Below are positions 39,655 to 50,389 of a stretch of DNA of 64,000 nt, piece by piece. The position numbers and the translations under genes are program-made. The stretch spans positions 1,319,001 through 1,383,000 of the forward strand of contig OY747717.1 of NCBI GenBank assembly GCA_963556495.2, in the 5' to 3' direction. Each line of letters starts with the position of its first letter. The first letter of the stretch is position 1. The notes under the pieces are model-generated. The model saw only the letters and a list, made by a program, of their open reading frames with translations, was not told where the DNA came from and did no database searches. Source of the DNA: Valencia hispanica (Eukaryota > Chordata > Actinopteri > Cyprinodontiformes > Valenciidae).

Positions 39655-40605
39655 ATTAACAGCAATAATTTGAGTTATCAGGTAATTTAGTCATAAGAGA
39701 AAGAAAATGGTTCATTTTTCAAAGTCATATTTTCACCATTTTTTATTTATACATGTCACAGTTTCTAATTAAATATTTTGTTTACAAATTAAAGATTAAG
39801 TTTGAAGCTAAATATTTAGCTAGCGAGCAAAAGTGGCTTGTTAAATATATAGCTTTAAAAAAAGACCTTAACTCAAAAAGTTTGAAAAGCTGTCTTCCCA
39901 CGAACCTCTATATAACCTCCTCCTGCAGTAAACGTCTATATTAGTGTTAAAACAGCTCGTCCTACGTTTTCAGCTGAAATCTTGGATCTAAACATTTAGC
40001 TCTGAGCTAAATGTTTAGTTTGAAGCTAAATATTTATTTAGCTTGCTAACTAAGTATTTAGTTCAAAGTTAAATATTTAGTTGACAAACTAAACATTTAG
40101 CTCAGAGCTAAATGTTTAGTTTGAAGCTAAATATTTAGCTAGCCAGTTTAGCTTGATGGCTGAATATTTACTTAGCTTCCTAACTAAGTATTTAGTTCAA
40201 AGTTAAATATTTAGTTTACGAATTAAATATTTAGCTTTAGTTCAAAGCTAAATATTTAGCTAGCCAGTTTAGCTTGATGGCTAATTGAAGCCAGCAAAAT
40301 ATTCAGCTTCAAACTAAATATTGAGCTTGCTTAAAAAAAAACATAAATAAAAAATAATAATATTGAGCTTCCTAAATAAGTAGTCGAGTTTAAAGTTAAA
40401 TATTTAGTTTTTTTAACTGGATATTTATCTGTTTACTTTGCTAGCTAAATATTTAGTTTACAAATGGTGACATTTTTAAATGACTACATAAGATGGACGC
40501 AAATATGACTTTGGAAAATGAACCCCCATTTATTTATTCATGACAGGCTAAATAACCGAAATGATTACTGTTACCTTTTGACCGTTTATCTACAAACAGC
40601 TTCCC
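39655..40605. mobile_element. TAGC foldback family, copy with unexpanded interior
   Basis: The left end starts within the signature at TTAACAGCAATAATTTGAGT, having lost its first ~40 bp next to the GATA tract. The right end is complete to CAAACAGCTTCCCATA. The interior has a dozen or more TTTAGCTAGC-type blocks but no regular array, and may represent the state before expansion. Confidence 0.65.
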
Positions 40606-42059
40606 ATATCAGCCTGTTAGCTCAAATCTACCAGCCTAAACAACATTGAGATTAATCATATTTGGATGTTGTTCAGATTTAAAGCCCAGTTTTCTCCGCC
40701 TCCTCTGATGAAATGTGACCCGAGGGGTCGCAGCTCCTCCCGACGACGGACACAGAGTGAAGATAAAACTTTCACCTTTACAGAAAGTAAATGTATGCGG
40801 TGAAAGAGGAGCGTTTGTTTTGGTGACCTCTGGTTTTGTCCCTGATGGGTAAACACGCTGGCGTTGAATGCTAAGCCGCAGCTCCAGGTCCGGGCTAAAA
40901 GGTCCAAAGACACATGCAGTGAAAGTATGGCGGTTCTGTTGGCGGGTCCAGCTGGCCACAGACATCACAGCTGATAAACATCTGCACTGACATTTTCCTC
41001 TCCTTTCAGAAAGGAACAGCCTCGCTGACATGAGCTAAAGGCTTCAGAATCAAGTCAAATTGGTCTTTTTGACAGCAGTCAGGGAGAGAGGAGAGGACAG
41101 GGAGCGTCTCAGATTGGGGACAGATCTGAACAAAGAGATGGACCAATAAGATCTGATCGCTATGAGCTCATCTGCTGATATAATAAAGGCCACATTCTCT
41201 CCTGATCTGCAGATCTGTGTGTGGAAAGGGTGGAGAGCAGAGGCCTTGTGTGCCATTAGGCAAGGCAGGTATTTGCTTGGGGCCACCAGGGGCCCCCAGA
41301 GGTCCAACAAACTTTGCACCAGTTCAGAACCCCAACAATGGGGAGATGGTAAAAAGTCTGCATTGACACTGTGGGCCGTATCACAAGCCTTCCCTCTCTC
41401 ACTATCTGTGCCAGTGTGCGGTGCAAAGTAAATAAACACGAGCATGAGCTAAGCTCCGTCATGAAACGCACTTATCCCTCTAGAAGTGAAAAAAAATGGA
41501 AGAAAAGAAAACAAGACACAGTTGAGTGTGATAGCTTAATGTGGTCTTTTTTTAGCTCAAAGTATTTGGCTATTTATGCCATTTTAACTTAGCTGTTAAT
41601 GCTTGTTTGGTGATTAGCAAGAATGGTTTACATAAAATAAAAAACAGTCCACTCAAACAACAGCTCGCCCTTTTTTTATCAAATTAAAATCTTGTTAAGA
41701 CAGCTAAGCTAAGAAGGCTAATTGAATTTATGTGCAATAATGCTTAGTACTACTAATACATAAAGACCCATGTTGTGCAGTACCTGTGAAGTTGCAGTAA
41801 GTGTTATGGTTTTACAGTACTAAGTACATATTTTTCTATTATGCAAAATGCAAAAGTAATCAGAGTATTCTACTGTTTTTGAACTAAATTAAACTAATGT
41901 TGCATTTGTAATACAAATTTTAAAACAGCATCATTTATGTGTTGCTCTTTATATACTTTTGTAATTTCTTTGTTCAGGGTCATTAAGAAAGTTTTTACAC
42001 CTAGAGTAAAATATGTTAACGCGTTTGAAGCGTCATGAACGTCAGGTTTACACGTGAAG
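40606..42059. other. No gene recognised
   Basis: Mixed sequence. 41250-41345 includes GGGGCCACCAGGGGCCCCCA, GC-rich and partly self-complementary. The remainder is AT-rich. No repeat end or coding frame is supported. Confidence 0.35.
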
Positions 42060-42302
42060 TCAATGCAGAAGCAACATTCTCACCTGAGTTAACAAGACGA
42101 TGACTGAAATGATCTCAGCAGGTCCTTTAATGACAGCAATGAAATGCAGTGGAATTTTCATGGCAAAGAAGGACTATGCAATTCATCTGATCCCTGTTCA
42201 TTACATTCTGGAGTAAATGCAAATTGCTGTTATAAAAACTTAGGCAGCAACTTTTCCAATTTCCAATATTTATGTAATTCTCAAAACTTTTGGCCACGAC
42301 TG
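42060..42302. mobile_element. Tc1-like terminal fragment
   Basis: It ends CTCAAAACTTTTGGCCACGAC then TGTA, the inverse of the CAGTCGTGGCCAAAAGTTTT end known from fish Tc1-like elements, and borders TA at 42303-42304. The transposase part is missing. Confidence 0.6.
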
Positions 42303-42304
42303 TA

Positions 42305-42600
42305 GATTCTGGGATGGAGCTCCTGGGTTTCTGGTCACTTCTTTGAGCTTCCCGCTCTGACCTTGGCCTGAATCTGCTGGGACGTCTGAGATCTTCTCCT
42401 CTCTGGAGGACTTTAGATGGTTTGGAGATGACCTTTGACCCTTCACAAACTGATGGACAGCTACAGTTGCATCTCCAAGGTTATTGCTGATGTCTTTCCA
42501 TCTTGGCATCATGTCAGATCACACCTGGATGCTCCAGAGCAGCAAACTGACAGAACTCCTGCTCTCCTCTCTGTGATGCATTTAGTCAGGATTCACAAAG
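42305..42600. repeat. ~300-bp dispersed repeat, copy 1 (inverted copy at 60485-60790)
   Basis: CTTCCCGCTCTGACC, GCTGGGACGTCTGAGATCTT, CTCTCTGGAGGACT and CACACCTGGATGCTCCAGAG occur here and, in reverse complement and same order, near 60500-60780. Class unknown. Confidence 0.6.
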
Positions 42601-42750
42601 TGAATGTTGCTTTTTCTTCCTGAAGTTAGGATGGATGTAGATTTTAGTTATTTGATCTTCATTACTGAAACCATCACATTGTTCCCTTAGTGGTTCTTTA
42701 CCTTGGTTCTGCAAAGGTTTGAGTTCTTTTCTGCCTTTAGTGCAGGAACC

Positions 42751-43551
42751 TATGGAGGGGAGTGTTTTTAAAGTTACACAGTCAAAAGTTAGCAACAATA
42801 ATTTGGGTTATTTAGCCTGGCATAAGTTAAAACTCATATTTGCATAAATGTTATTTATTCATTTATAAATGTCACAATTTCGAACTAAATGTTTAGTTTA
42901 CAAATTTTTTATTTAGCTCCAAACTAAACATTTAGCTTATCAACTAAATATTTAATCTACAATCTAAATATTTCACTTCGAAATAATAATATTTAGTTAG
43001 CGAGCTAACTTTTAGCTAGCAAGCTAAATATTTAGCTCAAAGCTAAATGTTTAGCTAGCAAGCTAAACGGGCTAGCTAAATATTTAACTAAACATTTAGC
43101 TCAGAGCTAAATGTTTGGTTAATATGCTAATGTACTTGCCGAGAAGAGGAAATGGACTATCAAAATAAAAGCTGGATCTTGCAAACCCTCTGTACAAGCT
43201 GCTGGCAGACCAAATGTCTCCTCTTCATTATTGTTTATTTTGGTCCCAACATGTCCAACATTTCAGTTTTAATGACAACACAGACATTTACTGATGGATT
43301 TACTGTATCAGTGATGCACCAGCAGCAGGAGGTTTTATAGAGGTTAGCAAGACCCGGCTTTTTTTTGATAGTCCAATTACTGTTCTCGGGAAGTGAATTA
43401 GCGAAATATTTAGCTCTGTGTTAAATGTTTAGCTCGAAGTTATATATCTAGCTAGCCAGTTTAGCTTGATAGCTAACCCCATTGATTTCTCTTATGACAG
43501 GCTAAATATTGCTTTTAACTTTTGACTGTGTAACAAACAAACAGCTCCCCA
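42751..43551. mobile_element. TAGC foldback family, copy with clear target duplication
   Basis: It begins TATGGAGGGGAGTG with AAAGTTACACAGTCAAAA and ends ACAAACAGCTCCCC. AGGAACC flanks both ends (42744-42750 and about 43553-43559). The interior carries a short run of TTAGCTAGC blocks and the conserved module with CAACATTTCAG and GATGGATTTACTG. Confidence 0.7.
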
Positions 43552-43559
43552 AAGGAACC

Positions 43560-45079
43560 AAGCAGCAGAATTCACCTTCAGACCCACATATCTATTTTAA
43601 TCTAGTTTATTTGTTATCAAACAGGTATTTATGTTCCACAGTAATAAAATATTCAGCTGCTCTGTGAGAAAGATCTTTCTGGACATGTTGTGATTGTAAT
43701 GAGATTACTGACGCCTCTATGTGGGAGTGAGGTGGCTGTGGATGCAGCAGTCAACAGAAGGATCCCCAACGTTGGAGAATTTTAACAGCTTTAATTATTT
43801 CGCGCCCTGCTGACGGCTGAACCTTAAAAAGAGACTTGAAACGTTGCAGAAACGCAGCGTTCCTCCTTCCTGAGCTGCACACTCATCTGCTCGCCCAGCT
43901 GCTTCCTCTCATAACGCCTCGCTGGCTTTTGATGCTCACAAGCAATTTCCTACAGATGACTATCACATTACATCAAATTAAATTGCATTACCTCACACCC
44001 AGCGAGGAGGTTTATTTACTCAACAGATGGCAGCTTTATCCCGCCGTAATATGAAACGTGCCTCCACGGGTCCTGCAGTGTTTCCTCACTTTTTTAATGA
44101 CTTTATTCTTAAATTAGGAGACAACTAGCTCATATATTTTAAGGTCAACGGAGTGAATTCAAGGTGAATGTTAAGCTTCAGTTATCCTCTCTAGAGTAAG
44201 TAACAGGCAGGATTTATGGGTTTATTCGACGTTCATTTGCAGTGATCAACATCGGGGCTGAGTCCGTTTCAGTAAAACAAGGTTGGGTAAATCTGGAGGG
44301 AATGTTTTTTAAGGAGTGGGGATGAAAACATGTTCCAGGAAGCATGATGCATGTTTTCCCTCCCGTGAATGGTCTCTTTGTGGCCTCGATCGGCTCAGCG
44401 TGTGAACGCCTCTCTGAAGTCTCCTGACCTGCTCTCTCTGTCCGAGGGGCTGCAGACGCTGCCTGGCAGATAAAGACGGAGGAGTGGAAATAATGACCTC
44501 CTCAGAGAGCGAGCTGCCTTATTATCTCCTCTTTAGTCACAGACGGCTCGGTCGGGCCTGCCGGGGTTCAATGAGACGCTTGTTCTGGGCAGGAAGATCT
44601 GCGGCGGCGTGACAGGTGGACGCAGAAAACTACGTTTCCTCTCCTCGGACAGGGAAAATCCTTTCTGCTGATTCTCTGCTTCAGACCAGATCATCAACAC
44701 AGAGCTCGTCTGGACCACCGGGTCTCATGGGGGCCCGGTTCTGGTCGCAGCAGTGAAAAAAGACACGACACACAGTCGGACATGAATCAGTGTTTATGGA
44801 TCTATTCCCTATTTCCTCCATCATTTAAAGCTGATCTGCAGGCTCCTGCTTTTCATAAATAATGTTCACATTTATCAATAAGAAACATTTCTGTGGATCT
44901 GTTTCAAGGCCACAATCTCAAGCTTCTGCTTCCTTGGAAAAAAAGATCTCTGGAGGAAAATGGTGGACCTCCACCAGTTTCCAGATGGCTGACGGTTCCA
45001 CGTTCCTCTGTTCTACCGGCTACATGCAGACGTCACAGGAACGTCCAGCCATCGTACGGATCAGGAAGGAGACGGGTTC
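43560..45079. other. No gene; candidate regulatory blocks
   Basis: 43790-44060 is TE-poor, with AACAGCTTTAATTATTTCGC and ACATCAAATTAAATTGCATT. 44380-44720 is GC-richer and unique-looking. No coding frame is supported. An enhancer role is only a guess. Confidence 0.3.
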
Positions 45080-45717
45080 TGGGTCCCAGAGACGAACCGG
45101 TTCTGGTTTGAACAACAGCTGAAGACCTGGTGAAGATGCTGCTGAAACGAGTTCCTGTACCAACATGGACTGAAAGGCCGCTCAGAGAGGAAGAAGCCAC
45201 GACTCCAGAAGCGTCATAAGAAGCCAGTTTACAACAAAAAAAAAAGCACTTGGACACAAAGACCTTCAAATTTGGAGACGTGTCCTCTGGTCTGATCTGA
45301 GTGTTTGGTCACGATGAGCGTCGCTGCATTTAGAGGAAAAAAGGAGGATGGTTAAAGCCTGGGAACACCATCCTAACTGTGAAGTACGGAGGTGGCAGCA
45401 TCATGCTGACTGGAGCTCTTCACAGAATAAATGGCATCAAGAGGAAATCCAGAGAAGAAGTTAAACTTCTAGAAGGACGACGTCCCTCAGCAGACCTCTG
45501 GATTGGTTAGAAACTGGTCCAATGGGGAGGTTGCTGAAAATGTGTGTGTGTGAGCAAACCTGGTCCAGTTCTACCGGTTCTGTCAGGAGGAATGGGCCAG
45601 AACTCCAGCAAACTGTGGTCAGAAGCTTGTGATTCTGACGTTTAGGACATAAAGACGATTCTAATAATCCAAAATTTAGCTGAAACAGGAAAGTTTTAAT
45701 CTGATTTAACCATCAAA
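45080..45717 (+). mobile_element. Tc1-like transposon remnant
   Basis: GGAGACGTGTCCTCTGGTCT, GTGAAGTACGGAGGTGGCAG followed by CATCATGCTG, and CTGTCAGGAGGAATGGGCCA occur in the order of a fish Tc1 transposase gene, with large deletions. Not coding. Confidence 0.65.
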
Positions 45718-46103
45718 CTATGGAGTGCCGTTTGTAAAGTTACACAGTCAAAAACTAACAGTAATAATTTGGGTTATTTAGCCTGACATAAGAGAAAGAA
45801 ATGGGGGTTCATTTCTCAAACTCATATTTGCATACATGTTATTTATTCATTTATAAATTTTAGTGAAAAGCAGATGCAGGAGAGAGAGAAGCAGAATGAA
45901 GAGGAGGAAACCGAAGAAGATAAAAGTACAAGCCTAAAACAGAAGATGAGACTAGACAGAAAATAATCTTAAATGCATAAGGTAAGACTAACACAGAGGG
46001 GTAACCAAGTAAATAAAGAAGAATAAAGAAGCACAAGAGAAACTCAAAGTAAAAGCATGAATGAATATAACAGGAAGGAGAGGAGGAAAAAGAACATGAT
46101 GCT

Positions 46104-47287
46104 CTTGAGAGTTTAAATAAAGTTACCTGGACTTTTTTTGTTGTCTTGAAAACATTTCGTCTCTCATCCAAGAAGCTTCTTCAGTTCTGAAAACTGGATC
46201 AGGAGAATCAGATTGATCAGTCTAAGGTTAAGGCTCACTAATGGGGGCTATGGTTATACCTAACGAGGCTATCAGGGTAGCGTAAGCTTCTAAGCACTAA
46301 GCAATCTTGGTGATGTAAGAGTCGTTAACAGTGAGCTGCTTTGGTCACATGACTCAATATGTGAGTTTTCCTCCTCTCTCAAACCATCTGTCTTCTCTAT
46401 CAAAAATGTGAACATTATTGTCTTTGAAAGAGTGACCTTTGACCTTTAGATGTAGATGGACTGCTGAGCCGTCCTTTTGTCAGGTTGCTGTTTCGTTTCT
46501 CCAACGTACAGCTCTGAACATTCCTCACTGGGCTGCATACACCTCTGAGCTTGTGTTGGGGTGTTTCGTCCTTAGGATGAACCAGTCTTTGCCTGAGAGT
46601 GTTGCCAGATTCAAAATGCACTGGGATGTTTGGAAAATATCCTTGTTAGTTTCTCAGAGCCTCCAGCCACATATAGGATAACTATGTTTCCCCGTCTCCT
46701 CTTCTCCTCCCCTACACCGGCCTGAGTCGACTGTTTCCTTGATGCTTTGACACAACGTCCAATTAGGCTATCCACAAGTTAGGAGTGCCCTCTTTATATG
46801 TTTGTGTTCTTTATCCTTTCCTTCTCTCTTTGTGGGGACATGTTCAGCTCTGTGTTGCAGTGTACCGATGACCGATTCCAGTGGGTGGTGTGAGTCAAAT
46901 AGTAGGTACTGGTCCGTATGTGTGGGTTTCCTAAAGACTTCTGTGATAAGCGGTTTAAGATTCCCCCTTTCAAACACACACAAAGCAGCCTTGAGTTGCC
47001 TACCCAAGAAGTTTCGCCAAAAACTCATACGTGTGACCAAAACAGCACATAGTTACATAACTGGGGTCGTTTCATCACCAAGACTGCTTAGTGCTTAGAA
47101 GCTTACGCTACCCTGATAGCCTCGTTAGGTATAACCATATTCCATTAGTGGGCCTTAACCTTAGACTTATAAATCCGATTCTCCCAATCCAGTTTTCAGA
47201 ACTGAAGAATCCTCTTTGATGAGAGACGAAACGTTTTCAAGACAACAAGAAACGTCCTGTTGCCTTTATTTAAACTCTCAAGAACAC
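46104..47287 (-). mobile_element. Penelope-like retroelement with inverted terminal repeats
   Basis: The minus strand encodes a decayed reverse-transcriptase tail, [20 protein letters not shown] (about 46950-46860), with [20 protein letters not shown], then a GIY-YIG-type endonuclease stretch, QHKLRG ... VYAAQ ... EECSELYVGETKQ (about 46570-46480). A 1-base shift splits the endonuclease. The flanks, about 46104-46335 and 47065-47287, are inverted copies of each other (shared blocks: GAGAGTTTAAATAAAG, GAAACATTTCGTCTCTCATC-type text, AGCGTAAGCTTCTAAGCACT). Inverted terminal repeats are known in Penelope-like elements. 5' truncated; not functional. Confidence 0.75.
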
Positions 47288-47294
47288 AGGATAG

Positions 47295-47662
47295 AAAGAA
47301 ACTCAAATCAGAGAACCATGATCCTAATGTGAGAAATAAAGTGAAACAGAACTAACACAGAGGAAAATGATACAATAAGAAAATAATAAAAAGATCAAAA
47401 CAACCCAAAAACAATGAAACAAAGGTAGAAATGTCTGAGGATCATAACAGTCACTGTTTCACACCAAATAAACAAAATATTTAGCTTCGAACTAAACTTT
47501 TAACTCAGAGCTAAATATTTAGCTAATATCTAAATTTACCTGCTGATAAGCAGAAGTTGACTACCAAAATAAAAGCTGGGACTTGTGAACCTGCTGGTGA
47601 GACTGAACGTTTCCTCTTCATCGTCGTTAATTTTCCTCCCAACATTTCAGCTAAAAACATAG
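47295..47662. repeat. Inverted duplication, arm 1
   Basis: This ~368-bp segment is repeated in reverse complement at 50870-51238 with only a handful of mismatches by eye. It starts with GAAACTCAAATCAGAGAACC and includes the interior module of the TAGC family (CAACATTTCAGCTAAAAACA). Confidence 0.9.
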
Positions 47663-47915
47663 CTAAGCTAAATATTTAGCTTGCTAGCTAAATATTTAGC
47701 TTGCTAGCTAAATATTTAGCTAAGCTAAATATTTAGGTTGGAGCAAAATATTTCATTTTTAACCTAAACATTTAGCTTTCTTACTAAATATTTATCTGAA
47801 ACTGTCACATTTATAAATAAAATGGATGCAAATATGACTGAATAATGAACCTCAATGAATCCAAATTATTGCTGTTAGTTTTTGACTTTGTAACTTTACA
47901 CACGGCAGGAGCCCA

Positions 47916-48957
47916 TATCAGGCTGCAGCAGAAACTGCTTGTTGTTTATAGAGGGCAAATATCTGGTTTCAGCTGAGTATAGTTTATGAAAGAAATGAAA
48001 TAAAACATTAGACATGGCTTTAAACGTTGCTGAGTCACCATAAGGTGCACCAACCTGAAGGATGATGCATCTCTCAGGTCTTTAAGCTGCTGCCTATCTG
48101 CTGCAGATATCGGAGCGTCCTCTGTCCTCGGACACATTCATCAGATTATTTAAGGACACAGTTCACGCCAGCGGACCTAAGGCAGGAGAACAAATCAGTC
48201 AGAACCTCTGAGAGACCTCCAGAAAACCATCTGAACTGCTGAACCAGAGATTACAAGCTGCTTGGAGGGGAACCAGAAGGAGGCGAGGGCTGGATCGGGA
48301 CTTTCTGCACAGTTCTGGGGGAGCTGTCGGCCACCAGGTGCAGCATCTACGTCAACAAATGACTCTCAAGCTATTCTCAGCTCTGTGTCCTCATTAAAAC
48401 ATTCCCCAAAGTGCCCCTCCATAAATCGCCCTTGGCTTCATGTTTAGGTGTCTAATTAGGCAGCTCCCTTCAGCCTTGGTCCTGGCTTGTGTGTCGGTTT
48501 AATGAGGCAATTAGAGATATTAGGGATATTGTATCTGGACCATCAGGAGGCTTTTTCGGGGAACTGGGAAGTGTGGTGGAGGCTGTGGGGGCATTGAGAG
48601 GACAGAGGTGTAGGGTTGCAGGTATGTTGGTCCTCTGCAACTAAGAAAACAAAGTGAGCTGATTGAGGAAAGGTTAGAGAAACACACCTTAATTCAGCTT
48701 CTGTGGAAAAGTAATAAAATAATATTGAAAGAACAGCAGAGTTGGGCTCATGTGGTTGAACAAAGGCTGGGGAGAAACGTCTCAGGTTCCCATTAAACCC
48801 AGCAGAAGAGAATCTGTGGCTGGGATCAGTAAACCTTCTGTCTGAACAGGAACAAGGAACACCATGAAGACGTCCGATCTTCTTGTTTTATCGATCTAAA
48901 CGAGAACGGTGTGAGGAAGCAGCCGGTTGCTGGTGCTACAGCTGAATTTCCCCAATG
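47916..48957. other. No gene; TE-poor
   Basis: 48330-48560 includes GTCTAATTAGGCAGCTCCCT and TTTAATGAGGCAATTAGAGA, homeodomain-type sites in unique-looking sequence. No repeat or coding frame is supported. Confidence 0.3.
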
Positions 48958-49690
48958 GCGAGGCGAGGCGATTTTATTAGTATAGCAACACTTTCAACAA
49001 CAAGGTGATTCAAGCTGCTTTACATGATTAAGAGGTAAAATAGAAATAGCAGTAAAACACAGACAAAGCATATAAAGTAAAAACAGCAATAAAACATAAA
49101 ACACACACAAAACATGATACATGAAATGATTACTCTAAAGCAGCTCTAAACAGAAACATTTTTATTTATGATTTAAAGGAACTCCGTGTTTCAGCAGTTT
49201 TGCAGTTTTCTGGAAGTTTGTTCCAGATTAGAGGAGCATAAAAACTGAAAGCTGCTTCTCCATGTTTGGTTCTGATTCTAGGGATGTTGAGTCGACTGGA
49301 ATTAGAGGACCTGATTGGTCTGGGGGGGGTTGCTATAGTAACAGTAGATCTTCAACATACTTTGGTGCTAAGCCATGTAATGATTTATAAACTAGTAGAC
49401 GTATTTAGAAGTCTATTCTCTGAGCTACAGGGAGCCAGTGTAAGGACTTTAGAACTGGGGTGATGTGCTCTACTTTCCTGGTTCTAGTGAGGAACACGAG
49501 CAGCAGCGTTCTGGATCAGCTGCAGCTGTCTGATTGACTTTTTAGGCAGACCTGTGAAGACGCTGTTGCAGTAATCAATCCGACTAAAGATAAACGCATG
49601 GATGAGTTTTTCTAGGTCCTGTTGTGACATCAGTCCTTTAATCCTAGAAATGTTCTTCAGGTGATAGAAGGCTGTGGGACAATAAAGGAT
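48958..49690 (-). mobile_element. L2/Rex1-like LINE C-terminal fragment
   Basis: Minus-strand pieces read AFYHLKNISRIKGLMSQQDL, FSRIDYCNSVFTGLPKKSIR, QLQLIQNAAAR and, after a frameshift, LTRTRKVEHITPVLKSLHWL-like text, ending in the 3' tail near 48975. This is the conserved C-terminus of an L2/Rex1-type reverse transcriptase. Confidence 0.8.
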
Positions 49691-50389
49691 TATTTAATTC
49701 TTCTAGCCCCCCTCTTGCTGTCACATGGTTCTCTTTAGGTCATTTATTGGTTCCAGAGGTCAGCCAGTAATCAGGTCTGGACGTGGCTGGTGAAGCAGAA
49801 CCGAATCCTTTTTGCTGGTGCTCGGTTTGGACATGTTGAGAGCGTGGAGAGAGGATATAATATACATATATATATATATATATATATTTATTCTGCAACC
49901 ATCTTAAATCTGCAGTAAAACTGGCCTCATCTTCCACAACTGTGTGTAGATATTCCAGCCTAAACCATAATATTCTGCTTGTTTTGCCTGAGTAGAAGCA
50001 GAAGCGAGCTTCCTGTCGGTGCTGGCCGTTGATGTTTGCAGCTTTTTCTCTGTGACTCACGGCGAGAGTCGAGCGCCGGGCTGCATACTGCATCTGTTCC
50101 TAATTAAAGAGTGCTAATGAAAACCCGTTCTCCTGGTGGGCCTTGTGGGCCCGCTGATGACCAGCCCGGCGTGTCGCCTCCGACGCTCCGTAGAAGGAGG
50201 AGGAGACGACACCTGCAGAACACAGCGAAACGAGCAGCGACTGAAGGTCAGCTGATCTATCTGTCTGTGCTTCATCGCTGCAGAAAAACCCAAACGACCT
50301 TTGACCTGCAGCGGACAGGACTCTGAGCTGTTTCCTTTGGTAAATATAATAATAATACATTAAACAGTTTACCATAAAAATGAATTTTT
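49691..50389. other. No gene; short (TA)n and mixed sequence
   Basis: A short TA tract lies at about 49862-49889. 50010-50330 is GC-richer and unique-looking. Nothing else is recognised. Confidence 0.35.

Larger units (their letters stand above)
45718..47915. mobile_element. TAGC foldback family copy interrupted by a Penelope-like element
   Basis: The left end (45718-45862) begins TATGGAGTGCCGTTTGTAAA. Interior TTAGCTAGC blocks resume only at 47465, and the right end (about 47800-47915) closes with AACTTTACACACGGCAGGAG. Between them lie about 240 bp of other sequence, the Penelope-like element (46104-47287) and one arm of a long inverted duplication (47295-47662). Confidence 0.6.

Noticed and set aside
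41285..41304. Second CTCF-like site (CCACCAGGGGCCCCC)
   Set aside because: The core deviates from the consensus and the stretch is a simple GC palindrome; too weak to list.
46415..46681. Independent small gene
   Set aside because: In frame-shifted form it matches the endonuclease part of the Penelope-like element.
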